Notes: a model not told the origin generated them from the sequence alone. A stretch of DNA of 64,000 bases from Limosilactobacillus avistercoris (GCF_014836425.1 NZ_JACSQW010000003.1:60795-124794); one strand, 5' to 3'; shown: positions 19,079 to 28,225, counted from the first letter of the stretch. A program made the numbers and translations.

Positions 19079-19753
19079 CTAATAAATTGAATTACTAAAT
19101 ACCTTCATCTCGCGAAAATTTGGTGCCCAAGCAACATATAACCATTCAGCCACTTGAAGCCAAGCGTATGCCAATAGCATTGCTGCAAGTGTATCTACTG
19201 GCCAGTGAGCATAAAGGTATACTCGAGAAACCGCTAAGAAGAAGATCGCGAAAATCAGTAATAACTGACAAATTGTTCGAACAGCTGCCCGTTGGATAAT
19301 TGGAATTACCACCAAGAAGAGGATTCCGGCAACTAAAAACAAGCCAAGGGTGTGACCACTTGGAAAACTATAGCCATCATCAGTAACGAGGTGTTGTGCT
19401 GGACGAGCCCGTTTTACAAAGTGTTTAACGATGGTTCCTAAGACATCCCCACCAAGGATTGTGCAAATTGCCCATACCGCAGGGATCCGGTAATTTTTCA
19501 ACCATAAAACAATTGCGATTATCAGAACCCATAGTAGGTCAAGCTTTGGACTAGCCAAAAAAGAGATTAAGGTCATTAAGGCATGGAACCAACCAATGTT
19601 CTCCAAACGTTGACTTGTGAACAAGGATTGAAAAATAGCATCCATCGTGGTTCCGATCGTCGAGTTGAACTTAATCATTAACATCAAAACAATAAAAACA
19701 ACCCCGCTAATGGTGAATCGTTTCCATCGCTGATTATCTGGAACAATTAACAT
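19079..19753 (-). CDS. PAP2 family membrane phosphatase
   Basis: A 224-residue membrane protein of the phosphatidic acid phosphatase type 2 family, which dephosphorylates lipid phosphates (undecaprenyl pyrophosphate or phosphatidate-like substrates) on the outer face of the membrane. All three active-site motifs are present: KHFVKRARP, PSGH and SRVYLYAHWPVD. About six hydrophobic segments are seen. The ATG follows GGAGAAAG. Whether the substrate is undecaprenyl pyrophosphate (BcrC/PgpB-like) cannot be decided here. Confidence 0.88.
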   Translation of the reverse strand: MLIVPDNQRWKRFTISGVVFIVLMLMIKFNSTIGTTMDAIFQSLFTSQRLENIGWFHALMTLISFLASPKLDLLWVLIIAIVLWLKNYRIPAVWAICTILGGDVLGTIVKHFVKRARPAQHLVTDDGYSFPSGHTLGLFLVAGILFLVVIPIIQRAAVRTICQLLLIFAIFFLAVSRVYLYAHWPVDTLAAMLLAYAWLQVAEWLYVAWAPNFREMKVFSNSIY

Positions 19754-19804
19754 TATCTTTCTCCTATCATCTATATAAGCATTAGTTTAGAGTATACCAT
19801 ACCA

Positions 19805-20275
19805 TTAAGCTTTTGATTTTGAAGTTTTCGATAAAGTACGAATATATTTAACGGCCCGAATCAATAATTCACCAAGTCCAAAGCCAAGGGTGATCGCACC
19901 GGCAATTACAATTACCTGGTAAAGGTAAAACATCGCTAAAGGATAATTACCTAGCGCAAAATTACGAACCATTTTATAAGCTTGTCCCCCAGGAACAAAC
20001 GTTACTAACGCGGGAACATTAAAAACAATCATCGGCATTTTTAAATGACGAGCTGCGACCATGCTAAATAGTGAAATCAAGATAGCAGCAAACAGGTTAC
20101 TAATTGCTAGTCCTACGTGATGATGATAATAGATGAGCCAATATATAACCCAAACCCCACCACCAATTATTCCAGCCATATTGTAGGCCCGTACTGGAAT
20201 ATGAAGTAAAATTCCGAAGCATACGGTTGAGACATACGAAAGAATAAATTGCAAAAATAAATTTTCCCAGTTCAT
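19805..20275 (-). CDS. Threonine/serine exporter, small subunit (ThrE C-terminal half, DUF3815)
   Basis: A 156-residue protein of four or five membrane segments that matches the C-terminal half of the ThrE amino acid exporter (the YjjB-type subunit). The PALVTFVPGGQAYKMVRNF region is the conserved part. It begins nine bases after the larger subunit and has its own GGAGGAG site, so the pair is translated from one mRNA and should form one transporter. A fused homologue occurs at 46794-48170. Confidence 0.85.
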   Translation of the reverse strand: MNWENLFLQFILSYVSTVCFGILLHIPVRAYNMAGIIGGGVWVIYWLIYYHHHVGLAISNLFAAILISLFSMVAARHLKMPMIVFNVPALVTFVPGGQAYKMVRNFALGNYPLAMFYLYQVIVIAGAITLGFGLGELLIRAVKYIRTLSKTSKSKA

Positions 20276-20284
20276 TGGCTCCTC

Positions 20285-21040
20285 CTAACTAAAACGCATA
20301 ACAATTACGATCGCACTTCCAATTGCAACTGCAGTTAAAATTGCCTCAATTCCTCGAGTTGGGGCACTGATTAGGTTTCCGGAAACCAAATCTCGCACCG
20401 CATTTGTTATCGGAATTCCAGGAACCAGTGGCATAACGCCACCAATAATGATTGAATTTGCGTTATGGGTCCACCCAAATTTTACGGTTAGAATTGCTAA
20501 AATACCAATTACTAACGAAGCACAAAATTCACCAAGATATTGAATTTTAAACTTACGAACTACGAAGGAAAAAACAGCATAACTTAAGCCACCAATGATA
20601 AAAACTGCCCACCAGTCTACCACGTCACCTGTAAAAACAACCATTAAAGCAGCACTTAAAACAGCTGCTGCAAGAGTTTCTAATGGATTTTGCCACCATC
20701 CACTTACCTGTCGCTCAACCGACTTCAACTGAGCATAAGCTTCAGGTAGTTCAATCACGCCACTGGCTAGTTCCCGCGAAACTTCATTTACTGCCGCTAC
20801 TTTACTAAGATCGTTCTTTCGCCGCCGAATATCTGCAACTTGTGAATTAGGAAGATCATCACTACTAGCAACAATCCCAGTTAAGGTCGTAAAGGCTTGA
20901 AATTTTCTTAAACCAACATTTTTAGCCATTCGATCCAGGGTATCGTTCACCCTTTCCATATTTGAGCCATTTTCAATCAGGAGTCTCCCCGCAAGGACAC
21001 AGGTTCGTAAGGCAAGAATTCGTCGTTGTTCCGTTATCAT
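20285..21040 (-). CDS. Threonine/serine exporter, large subunit (ThrE N-terminal half, DUF1212)
   Basis: A 251-residue protein. The soluble N-terminal part (ERVNDTLDRMAKNVGLRKFQ, then an ATLTGIVAS-like strand) and the membrane part ending in GGVMPLVPGIPITNAVRDLV are diagnostic of the DUF1212 half of ThrE (YjjP type). About five membrane segments follow residue 115. With the smaller gene downstream it makes a split ThrE-like exporter; threonine/serine is the family's known substrate, not shown here. A terminator follows upstream of the regulator gene, so the pair has its own transcription unit. Confidence 0.86.
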   Translation of the reverse strand: MITEQRRILALRTCVLAGRLLIENGSNMERVNDTLDRMAKNVGLRKFQAFTTLTGIVASSDDLPNSQVADIRRRKNDLSKVAAVNEVSRELASGVIELPEAYAQLKSVERQVSGWWQNPLETLAAAVLSAALMVVFTGDVVDWWAVFIIGGLSYAVFSFVVRKFKIQYLGEFCASLVIGILAILTVKFGWTHNANSIIIGGVMPLVPGIPITNAVRDLVSGNLISAPTRGIEAILTAVAIGSAIVIVMRFS

Positions 21041-21072
21041 TAGTTTTCCCTCCTTAATAACAAGGTATATTA

Positions 21073-21102
21073 AAAGAGGCTGGGAATTACCTCAGCCTCT
21101 TT
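21073..21102 (-). terminator. Terminator after the DtxR/MntR regulator
   Basis: AAAGAGGCTG and CAGCCTCTTT form a perfect 10-bp stem with a 10-base loop, flanked by T on the minus strand, just past the regulator's stop codon. Confidence 0.8.
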
Positions 21103-21109
21103 ACATCAA

Positions 21110-21772
21110 TTATTTACCTGTATCAGCCTTGATAAAGATATTATGTGATGCCTTGTATGAAACATTCAGTGGTGTATCTTCACCATCTTTTTCAATTACT
21201 AATGGTCCTTCAAATGGTTCATGACGAATCACTTTAACAGTATCATCTGGCCGTAATTTTAATTCTTCAAGGTATGTTAACAATTCATGATTATCCAAGA
21301 AACGTTCAAGTTGAACTGTCTCTCCATCATTGGCATCCGCTAATAAGCGATGGGAAACATCTGGGAATTGTCCACTGGCTGATGGAATTACCCCACCATG
21401 TGGACATGCTTGTGGGTGCTGTAAAAAATTGTCCAGCGCCGTTGCTAACCGGTCACTGGTTTGGTGTTCCAAAACTTCCGCTTCTGAGTGAACATCTGCA
21501 AAATTATAATGCAACTTATTAACCAGGAACGTTTCCCATAGACGATGCTTACGAACTAATTCAGCCGCATACTTTTGTCCCTTTTCAGTTAACGAAATTC
21601 CAGCATATGGTTCATGAACTACTAGTCCCTCATCTGATAATTTTGAGACCATTTCAGTTACAGAACCAGCTGCGATACCTAGGCCCAAAGAAATATCCTT
21701 ATTTGAAACCTTTTTGTGGCTACCACCAAGCTCAAAGATAATCTTAAGATAATCTTCTTTCATCGGTGTCAA
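21110..21772 (-). CDS. DtxR/MntR family metal-dependent repressor
   Basis: A 220-residue metalloregulator. The N-terminal winged helix (residues about 1-60) begins MTPMKEDYLKIIFELGG, a dimerisation/metal domain follows with RLWETFLV, SEAEVLEHQTSDRLA (a DtxR-type metal ligand stretch) and PQACPHGGVIP, and the C-terminus is an SH3-like FeoA domain (HEPFEGPLVIEKDGED). Mn2+ or Fe2+ is the usual corepressor. I accept a TTG start at 21770-21772: GAGGAGG lies nine bases before it, and the internal ATG three codons on would be too distant. It is divergent from the CDF exporter, and the VIT genes lie beyond, suggesting a metal-homeostasis group. Confidence 0.88.
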   Translation of the reverse strand: MTPMKEDYLKIIFELGGSHKKVSNKDISLGLGIAAGSVTEMVSKLSDEGLVVHEPYAGISLTEKGQKYAAELVRKHRLWETFLVNKLHYNFADVHSEAEVLEHQTSDRLATALDNFLQHPQACPHGGVIPSASGQFPDVSHRLLADANDGETVQLERFLDNHELLTYLEELKLRPDDTVKVIRHEPFEGPLVIEKDGEDTPLNVSYKASHNIFIKADTGK

Positions 21773-21955
21773 GGGCTACATCCTCCTCTACATTGTTTCT
21801 CGGCCTACGAACGGTCTACTAAGTTAATTAATAATAACATATTTGATTATAGCATAACTAATAAATAACTTCTTCGGATACCCTAATTTTTTTGTTAGTT
21901 ATTATTTTAATATGATAAACTTAAAATAACATATACATTAATGAGGAGTTTTACA

Positions 21956-22858
21956 ATGGATGAACAAATCACGGGAAAGCGTTTTTTAGCAGTAACCGTA
22001 CTAAATGTTCTAATTACTGTTGTGGAAATTATTGGGGGCCTAGTTTCAGGAAGTTTAGCATTGCTATCCGATGCCTTTCATAACTTGGGGGATTCTTTTT
22101 CAATCGTCCTTGGTTATTTTGCCCAAATGATCGCAAACAAACCAGAAACAAGTAAAAGAACATACGGATACCGTCGAGCTGAAATACTAGCTGCAATGGT
22201 AAATGCTGCTTTTCTAGTAATCGTTTCAGTTTTTTTAATTATTGAAGCTGTTAAACGACTTCAACAACCAGCACATATCAACGGTGAAATAATGTTAATT
22301 GTCGCCGTTGTTGGTTTAGTTGCTAATCTTCTTTCAGCAATCCTCCTTCATGCCGGCAGCCACAGTAACTTAAACGTTAAGGCAACTTACCTCCATGTTT
22401 TAAGTGATGCTCTATCTTCATTTGCAGTTATCATCGGCGGGGTAATCTTAACCTTTGTTAACATCACCTGGCTTGACCCTGTCTTAACAATTGCTGTAGC
22501 TATCTACATTGCCTACGAAGCATGGCCAGTAATTAAACAGACCGTTACTATCCTGATGGAATCAGCACCAAAGCTTGATTATAAGGGAATTGAACAGGAC
22601 CTAATCCAAATTGACGGTGTTACTGCAGTGCACCACGTTCATGCTTGGATGATTGATGAAAAGCGGATTATCTTTTCTGCTCACTTAAATTGCCATGATA
22701 TGAAACTTAGCGATGTCGAAAAAATTTACCGACAAGTTGATAAACTATTAAATGAAAAATACGGAATCTGCCACGTCACTATTCAAGCAGAGTACCATCG
22801 AGGAAAAGATGAGGAATTCTTTGATACGGACGTCGACGAAGAAAATTTAATTAAATGA
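21956..22858 (+). CDS. Cation diffusion facilitator (CzcD/ZitB-like metal exporter)
   Basis: A 300-residue exporter of divalent cations (Zn2+, Co2+, Cd2+ or Mn2+) driven by proton exchange. Six membrane segments are followed by a cytosolic ferredoxin-like domain ending in HVTIQAEYHRG. The intramembrane metal site is visible as SDAFHNLGDS in segment 2 and HVLSDALSS in segment 5 (HxxxD in both), the pattern of zinc-type CDFs. I start at the ATG at 21956-21958 because AGGAG lies just before it; an ATG five codons upstream encloses that site. It is divergent from the MntR-like gene with a 180-bp AT-rich spacer. Confidence 0.92.
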   Translation: MDEQITGKRFLAVTVLNVLITVVEIIGGLVSGSLALLSDAFHNLGDSFSIVLGYFAQMIANKPETSKRTYGYRRAEILAAMVNAAFLVIVSVFLIIEAVKRLQQPAHINGEIMLIVAVVGLVANLLSAILLHAGSHSNLNVKATYLHVLSDALSSFAVIIGGVILTFVNITWLDPVLTIAVAIYIAYEAWPVIKQTVTILMESAPKLDYKGIEQDLIQIDGVTAVHHVHAWMIDEKRIIFSAHLNCHDMKLSDVEKIYRQVDKLLNEKYGICHVTIQAEYHRGKDEEFFDTDVDEENLIK

Positions 22859-22863
22859 TTAAA

Positions 22864-22902
22864 AAGGCCTAGGCGAAAACTAAAACGTTTTTCCTAGGCC
22901 TT
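22864..22902. terminator. Bidirectional terminator between CDF and VIT genes
   Basis: AAGGCCTAGG and CCTAGGCCTT form a perfect 10-bp stem, with further GAAAAC/GTTTTT pairing in the loop. The T run is better on the minus strand. It serves two convergent genes. Confidence 0.8.
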
Positions 22903-22917
22903 AATATTATATTTAAA

Positions 22918-23604
22918 CTAGAATAACCTACCAACACCATAGTGGATAGCAACCGTGATTAGCGCAATAATAATGTTTCGAATAACAGCAATTTTTACCA
23001 AGCCATTTCCAAGTTTAGAACTAATGTACCCAGTTAGTGCACTTGTTAATACAACCGCTAAAATAACTGCATACCACTTATAGGCGGATGGTGCGAAAGT
23101 CATTGCGCAGAGAGGGAAAATACCTCCAGCAGCTGCTGAAAATAGAGAGGAGAAAGCGGCATCCCATGGATTCAAGTAGTGACCTAATTCAATATCATAC
23201 TTAACCCGTACAACGGTTTCCAAGGGCTTTTTATTAAGCAAATCTTTGGCAATTGCTAGCGAAGTTTCGGGAGTAACTCCTTTACTGACATAATAGTCCT
23301 TAACTGCCGCAACTTCACTTTCAAAATCTGTTTTTAATAAGTGCCGTTCATTTTTAACCGCTGATTGTTCAGTATCCTTTTGGGTCGAAACAGAAGCGTA
23401 TTCACCAGAAGCCATTGAAAAGGCACATGCTAGCAAGTCTGAAAGACCAGCAATAAAAATTGTAAACCGATCAGATGTTGCCGCCGCAACTGAAACTAAG
23501 ACACCAACAACGGTTAAAATTCCATCATTAGAACCTAAAACTCCAGCACGAAGCGTGTTGAGTTTTTCTTCCATTGTTTGCTTTTGATGTTTTTTCTTTG
23601 CCAT
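22918..23604 (-). CDS. VIT1/CCC1 family transporter (second of a tandem pair)
   Basis: A 228-residue membrane protein of the vacuolar iron transporter family (Fe2+/Mn2+ transport or sequestration). The family's first membrane segment GVLGSNDGILTVVGVLVSVAA and the SGEYASVSTQKDTE motif are clear; a cytosolic helical insert follows and then three membrane segments. It starts 14 bp after its paralogue, with a GGGGGTGTTGAG-like site overlapping the end of that gene's spacer. In bacteria the physiological substrate is uncertain. The pair sits beside a metal-dependent repressor and a cation exporter. Confidence 0.86.
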   Translation of the reverse strand: MAKKKHQKQTMEEKLNTLRAGVLGSNDGILTVVGVLVSVAAATSDRFTIFIAGLSDLLACAFSMASGEYASVSTQKDTEQSAVKNERHLLKTDFESEVAAVKDYYVSKGVTPETSLAIAKDLLNKKPLETVVRVKYDIELGHYLNPWDAAFSSLFSAAAGGIFPLCAMTFAPSAYKWYAVILAVVLTSALTGYISSKLGNGLVKIAVIRNIIIALITVAIHYGVGRLF

Positions 23605-23617
23605 TTCTCAACACCCC

Positions 23618-24301
23618 CTAATGTGCTAATAACTGCCCAATAATATAGGTAACACCCATCGTCAATAAACCAGCAATCGCATTTCGAATACTCCCCTTAA
23701 GGCGATCTGATTTACTCAAAATGGCTGCACAGTAACCGGTGATAAGTAAGGCAATTAAAACTGCAATGGCTGTCGCAAAGATCCGAACGTTTGCTGGAGA
23801 AAGTGTAACAGCAAGCATCGGTAAAATTGAACCAGTTGGAAAAGAAATAAATGAAGCAATCGCTGCAGCATAGGGACTAGTAAAGTATCTTGGATTAAAG
23901 CCATACCGTTCCTGAACAACGGTCGATAAAGCATCTTTATCCATTAATTCCTTCGTTGCTTGCTTAGCCAACTTAGGATCAATATCTTGAGCTTCATACT
24001 TTTTTTGAACATAGTCGAATTCCTTTTGATACTGATCACTTAAACGCTGACGTTCGCTAATTAACGCCATTTTTTGCGAATCCTTCTGGGTAGATACTGA
24101 TACATACTCTCCCATACACATTGAAATCATGCCGGCAAGTGTTCCTGACAGTCCAGAAATCAAAATCGAATAAGAGTTATTGGTTGCCGCAGCAACACCA
24201 ATAACGATTCCGGCAATTGAAATGATACCATCATTGGCCCCCATTACACTGGCCCGTAAAACATTAACTCTTTGAGCCAGTGACATTTTCTTTTTGGTCA
24301 T
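23618..24301 (-). CDS. VIT1/CCC1 family transporter (first of a tandem pair)
   Basis: A 227-residue paralogue of the next gene with the same architecture: SVMGANDGIISIAGIVIGVA in segment 1, MGEYVSVSTQKDSQ after segment 2, a helical cytosolic insert, then three membrane segments. The two differ widely in the insert, so the duplication is old, and heterodimers are possible. It follows a spacer of about 210 bp containing the universal stress gene terminator. Fe2+/Mn2+ is the family substrate; nothing here proves which. Confidence 0.86.
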   Translation of the reverse strand: MTKKKMSLAQRVNVLRASVMGANDGIISIAGIVIGVAAATNNSYSILISGLSGTLAGMISMCMGEYVSVSTQKDSQKMALISERQRLSDQYQKEFDYVQKKYEAQDIDPKLAKQATKELMDKDALSTVVQERYGFNPRYFTSPYAAAIASFISFPTGSILPMLAVTLSPANVRIFATAIAVLIALLITGYCAAILSKSDRLKGSIRNAIAGLLTMGVTYIIGQLLAH

Positions 24302-24419
24302 TTCAAAAACTCCCCTTTTTAGATTAGAATCATTATAACATTCCTTGAAAGTAGATCAATAATTATGTTAGTAGTACTCATCCTAATTTAGAAAGATTAT
24401 TAATTAGCTATCAAAGGAT

Positions 24420-24460
24420 AAGAGGTCGGGAAAAAGCTTTCACTTTTTCACCGACCTCTT
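24420..24460 (-). terminator. Terminator after the universal stress gene
   Basis: AAGAGGTCGG and CCGACCTCTT form a perfect 10-bp stem with an inner AAAAAG/CTTTTT pairing. It is about 55 bp past the stop codon. Confidence 0.78.
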
Positions 24461-24513
24461 TATTCATAATGAATTAATTTCTTAAATAAGTGCTATTTAC
24501 TAATTAGAAATAA

Positions 24514-24990
24514 TTATTCATATCTTTGAACTGCAGTTGTCCGAATAACAAATACGGAAGTCCCTGCATGCTTAGTCATGTAAGATGCTTGGGAACCAAC
24601 AGCCTTACGGTTACCCCACTTACCAATTGAACCAACAACTAATAAGTCTGGTTGGAATGCTGGAATGACGTGGTTGCAAATCCGTTCAGCTGGACGATCA
24701 CCTTGATCAACAATTCCTGTAATCTTTTTTGGATCAACACCGTAGTCTACAGCAGCCTTTACGTATTCGTTAACCCGCTTCCGTAATTCATCAGCAGAGC
24801 TGTGAACGTAGTCTTTGTCAAGAATTTGATAAACGTTAACGTCATCAGTTTCCAAAATAGAAACAATCCCTAATTCAGAGCCATCACGTTTTGCCTTATC
24901 TACCGCATATGAAAAAGCGGCCCGGGCATCAGGTGCATCGTCGACACCGACAAGGATCTTCTTGAACTTCTTTGGCTTAATTTCAAACAT
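24514..24990 (-). CDS. Universal stress protein (UspA family)
   Basis: A 158-residue single-domain Usp. The first strand KKILVGVDDAPDARAAF and the C-terminal VVGSIGKWGNRKAVGSQASY resemble the ATP-binding G-2x-G-9x-G(S/T) pattern, although the glycine spacing is not textbook (GSIGKWGNRKAVGSQ). Such proteins act in general stress tolerance by unknown means. The ATG follows GAGGGGAATAG. It is divergent from the glutamine ABC operon with a 270-bp spacer. Confidence 0.87.
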   Translation of the reverse strand: MFEIKPKKFKKILVGVDDAPDARAAFSYAVDKAKRDGSELGIVSILETDDVNVYQILDKDYVHSSADELRKRVNEYVKAAVDYGVDPKKITGIVDQGDRPAERICNHVIPAFQPDLLVVGSIGKWGNRKAVGSQASYMTKHAGTSVFVIRTTAVQRYE

Positions 24991-25261
24991 TAAACTATTC
25001 CCCTCTCTGTGGTCCTGACGATCAATAGATTATCTCGATCGCAGTAAGTTTCACCTACTATGTTACTACTTATCAAATATTTGTAAATATTTATTTTGGT
25101 AGACCTAAAACAATATTCTATAGAATTAAATATTGATTATTTTTAAATTTTTATATTCGACAGGGCTTTCTTGCCTGTAGATCCAACAAGTTCTATAATT
25201 TAATTGTTTTAGTCCTCGTGGCCACAAACGATACTGTATATTTAGGGGAGAGTAAAACGCA

Positions 25262-26002
25262 ATGTCAATGATAGAATTCCATAATGTCCAAAAATACTAT
25301 GGTAAGTTCCATGCATTAAAGGACATTAATTTAACAATTGATGCTGGTGAGACCGTTGTTCTAATCGGTCCCTCTGGATCTGGGAAAAGTAGTCTGATTC
25401 GGACAATTAATGGTTTGGACCCAATTCGTGACGGAAAATTAATTGTTAACGGTTTTGATTTAGCTGATAAAAAGACTAACGTTAACTTAATTCGGAAAGA
25501 TGTCGGAATGGTCTTCCAACATTTCAACCTCTACAATAATAAAAATGTTTTGGAAAATATCATGCTAGCACCACGAATCGTTCTTAAACGTCCAGAAAAA
25601 GAAAATCGTGAATTTGCAATGCAACTTCTTGAAAAGGTTGGGCTTGCAGATAAAGCTGATAACATGCCAGCACAACTATCTGGTGGTCAAAAGCAGCGAA
25701 TTGCAATTGCACGAAGCCTCGCAATGAAGCCTAAATGTCTCTTGTTTGATGAACCGACAAGTGCCCTTGACCCAGAAATGATCGATGATGTCCTTAACGT
25801 AATGAAGGATATTGCAGAAAACTCGAAAATGACCATGTTAGTTGTTACCCACGAAATGGGCTTTGCACGTGATGTTGCGAATCGGGTTATTTTCATGGCT
25901 GATGGACGAATTATCGAAGATGACTCTACTGAGAAATTCTTCGGTGACCAACCAACCACACAACGTGCTCGCGACTTTATGAGTAAGATTAGCGGACACT
26001 AG
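25262..26002 (+). CDS. glnQ: Polar amino acid ABC transporter ATP-binding protein
   Basis: A 246-residue ATPase energising a glutamine/glutamate-type importer. Walker A GPSGSGKSS (about 39-47), Q-loop VFQHFNLYNNK, signature LSGGQKQR, Walker B CLLFDEPTSALD and the switch histidine in VVTHEMGF are all intact. The ATG follows AGGGGAGA. It is first in an operon with the binding protein and two permeases (spacings 15, -1 and 13 bp), the full set for an importer. The upstream 270-bp spacer has a small CAGG/CCTG stem but no riboswitch or T-box that I can recognise. Confidence 0.94.
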   Translation: MSMIEFHNVQKYYGKFHALKDINLTIDAGETVVLIGPSGSGKSSLIRTINGLDPIRDGKLIVNGFDLADKKTNVNLIRKDVGMVFQHFNLYNNKNVLENIMLAPRIVLKRPEKENREFAMQLLEKVGLADKADNMPAQLSGGQKQRIAIARSLAMKPKCLLFDEPTSALDPEMIDDVLNVMKDIAENSKMTMLVVTHEMGFARDVANRVIFMADGRIIEDDSTEKFFGDQPTTQRARDFMSKISGH

Positions 26003-26017
26003 AAGGAGGCCAAAATA

Positions 26018-26845
26018 ATGAAAAAGATTTGGCACTTACTAACGGTTGTCGCAATTACTCTCGTTAGTCTTACAACCCTTTCTGGTTGTAGTTCAGTTGC
26101 CAACCAGGACATTTTAAAAGCTGATCAAAAGAGCAAGCAAATTACTTGGGGGGTTAAGGCTGATACCAAACTGTTCGGTTTGGAGGATATTCGGACTGGC
26201 AAACTTGAGGGATTTGAAATCGATCTTGCCAAGGCAATGACAAAAGAAATTCTTGGACCTCAAGGAAAAGCCGTTTTTGTTCCGGTTACTAGTAGTACAC
26301 GGGTTCCATTACTAAAGAACGGAAACATTGATGCAATCATGGCTACCATGACTATTACTCCAGAACGGGAAAAACAAGTTGATTTTACCAAGTCATACTT
26401 TGATGCTGGTCAATCTCTTTTAGTTAAAAAAGGTAGCCCCATCAAGAATATCCAGGATCTCAATAAACCAGGTAAAGTAATCCTTGGTGTATCTGGTTCT
26501 AACTCAGTTAAAAATATTGCTAAATTTGCACCAAAAGCACGAGTACTCCAGCTTTCAGACTATGCCCAAGCAATGACAGCATTAAAGTCGAAACAAGGAA
26601 ATGCCCTCACTACAGATAACGGTATCCTTTATGGGATGGCAAGTGAAAATCCCGGTTACGAAGTTGTTGGTGGTAACTTTACCAAAGAACCTTACGGAAT
26701 TGCCGTTAACAAGAATCAGGCACCATTTAGGAATAAATTAAACTGGGCACTTAACCGGCTTGAGAAGAACGGGACTTACAACCGCCTTCTTCTTAAGTGG
26801 TTTGGTAATGTTAAAGGATTTAACTATCAGGAGATGAAACGTTAA
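26018..26845 (+). CDS. glnH: Amino acid ABC transporter substrate-binding lipoprotein
   Basis: A 275-residue type 3 periplasmic-binding-fold protein anchored in the membrane outer leaflet. It has a lipoprotein signal peptide with lipobox LSGC (lipidated Cys near residue 24). The family signature GFEIDLAKAMTKEI, the MATMTITPEREKQVDFT stretch and the terminal EKNGTYNRLLLKWFG are typical of glutamine/polar amino acid binding proteins. Specificity among Gln, Glu and Asp cannot be settled. The stop codon overlaps the start of the next gene by one base, so the two are translationally coupled. Confidence 0.92.
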   Translation: MKKIWHLLTVVAITLVSLTTLSGCSSVANQDILKADQKSKQITWGVKADTKLFGLEDIRTGKLEGFEIDLAKAMTKEILGPQGKAVFVPVTSSTRVPLLKNGNIDAIMATMTITPEREKQVDFTKSYFDAGQSLLVKKGSPIKNIQDLNKPGKVILGVSGSNSVKNIAKFAPKARVLQLSDYAQAMTALKSKQGNALTTDNGILYGMASENPGYEVVGGNFTKEPYGIAVNKNQAPFRNKLNWALNRLEKNGTYNRLLLKWFGNVKGFNYQEMKR

Positions 26846-27483
26846 TGTTAGATATTATTACAACTCAGTGGCATCCCCTACTCAACGGTCTTTGGAATAC
26901 CATTCTCTGTAGTCTGATTGCACTCGTTGGTAGTTTAGTTATTGGGACTTTCTTTGCACTGTTAGAAATTTCTAAATACCGAATTGTTCGCTTAATCGGT
27001 AGCATCTATGTCGAAATTTTTCGGAATATCCCCTTGCTGGTAATTGCAATGGGATTCTTCCTTATTGTTCCTATGTATATCGTTAAAATCAGTGGCTTTG
27101 CAGCCGGGACAATCGGTCTGACACTTTACACTTCAGCCTTTATTGCTGAGACTGTCCGTGCTGGGATTAATTCTGTCGAAGGTGGCCAACTCGAAGGGGC
27201 CCTTGCTAATGGTTTAACTCATGCCCAAGCGATGCGGTACATTATCTTACCTCAAGCTTTTAAGGTTGTTATTCCACCACTAGGTAACCAATTCATTAAC
27301 CTGGTTAAGAATTCCTCTGTGCTTGCCTTCGTTGCCGGCTTTGACTTAATGTATGAAGGAAACTTAATCGCTAATGACACTTTAAAGACAATGCCAACTT
27401 ACTTTATCGTTGGTGTTCTCTACCTGATCATTACTTTACCCCTCAGCTACTACATGCGTCACCTGGAAAAGAAGTTAGCTTAG
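26845..27483 (+). CDS. glnM: Amino acid ABC transporter permease
   Basis: A 212-residue His/Glu/Gln/Arg/opine-type permease with five membrane segments. The EAA loop is seen as EGALANGLTHAQAMRYIILP, which couples to the ATPase. It overlaps the binding-protein gene by one base and precedes a paralogous permease by 13 bp, so the channel is probably a heterodimer. GlnM/GlnP naming is by position and could be exchanged. Confidence 0.9.
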   Translation: MLDIITTQWHPLLNGLWNTILCSLIALVGSLVIGTFFALLEISKYRIVRLIGSIYVEIFRNIPLLVIAMGFFLIVPMYIVKISGFAAGTIGLTLYTSAFIAETVRAGINSVEGGQLEGALANGLTHAQAMRYIILPQAFKVVIPPLGNQFINLVKNSSVLAFVAGFDLMYEGNLIANDTLKTMPTYFIVGVLYLIITLPLSYYMRHLEKKLA

Positions 27484-27496
27484 GGAGGAATGAAAA

Positions 27497-28150
27497 ATGC
27501 AAAATTTTATTGATGCTTATTCATGGATTAATATCCGCTTTCTTCTTCAAGGGCTTGGAGTTACGATTGAGATTTCAGTTGCCTCAATCATTTGCAGCTT
27601 CATCATTGGAACCTTATTAGGAATTATTCGCTATGCAAAAATTAAGTACGTCTCAGCAATCGTTGGTTTTATCATTGACTTAATTCGTAACTTACCATTG
27701 CTGCTAATAATTTTCTTTACCTACTTTGGACTTCCAAATATCGGTATTAAGCCAGAAATTATTCCAGCAGCTATCCTAGCACTGACCGTCTTTGAATCGT
27801 CAATGGTAGCTGAAATCGTTCGTTCTGGTATTAACTCTATTGACTATGGTCAAACTGAAGGGGCCCTTGCCAACGGACTAACTAAGTGGCAGGCACTACG
27901 ACTAATCGTCTTACCACAAGCAATTAAAAATATGTTACCGGCATTAGTTAGTCAATTTATTTCATTGGTTAAGGATACTTCTTTAGCAACAATCATTGTC
28001 CTTCCAGAATTGATGTACCACGCTCAAATTATTTATGGGCAAAATACCAACTACATCATTCCAATGTTTGTTGCGTTAGCCGTATTATACTTTATTGTTT
28101 GTTACTCACTTTCTCTCCTTGCCCGCTACTTGGATAAACATTTAGTATAG
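27497..28150 (+). CDS. glnP: Amino acid ABC transporter permease
   Basis: A 217-residue partner permease of the same family; EAA loop EGALANGLTKWQALRLIVLP is nearly identical to that of the preceding gene, and ESSMVAEIVRSGINSIDYGQ precedes it. Five membrane segments are seen. A GGGAGGAATG binding site precedes the ATG. It is the last gene of the operon, ended by a strong terminator. Confidence 0.9.
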   Translation: MQNFIDAYSWINIRFLLQGLGVTIEISVASIICSFIIGTLLGIIRYAKIKYVSAIVGFIIDLIRNLPLLLIIFFTYFGLPNIGIKPEIIPAAILALTVFESSMVAEIVRSGINSIDYGQTEGALANGLTKWQALRLIVLPQAIKNMLPALVSQFISLVKDTSLATIIVLPELMYHAQIIYGQNTNYIIPMFVALAVLYFIVCYSLSLLARYLDKHLV

Positions 28151-28178
28151 GTAGGAAACTTAATATAACTAGAACGTA

Positions 28179-28214
28179 AAAAGAGGAAATGGCCTTCGCC
28201 ATTTCCTCTTTTTT
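28179..28214. terminator. Bidirectional terminator after glnP
   Basis: AAAAGAGGAAATGGC and GCCATTTCCTCTTTT form a perfect 15-bp stem around CTTC, with T runs both ways, serving the ABC operon and the convergent protease gene. Confidence 0.9.
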
Positions 28215-28225
28215 ATCTATTAACC

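Noticed and set aside
25000..25261. Possible riboswitch or T-box before glnQ
   Set aside because: Only a short CAGG/CCTG stem is seen; no T-box sequence, aptamer block or terminator with antiterminator could be found.
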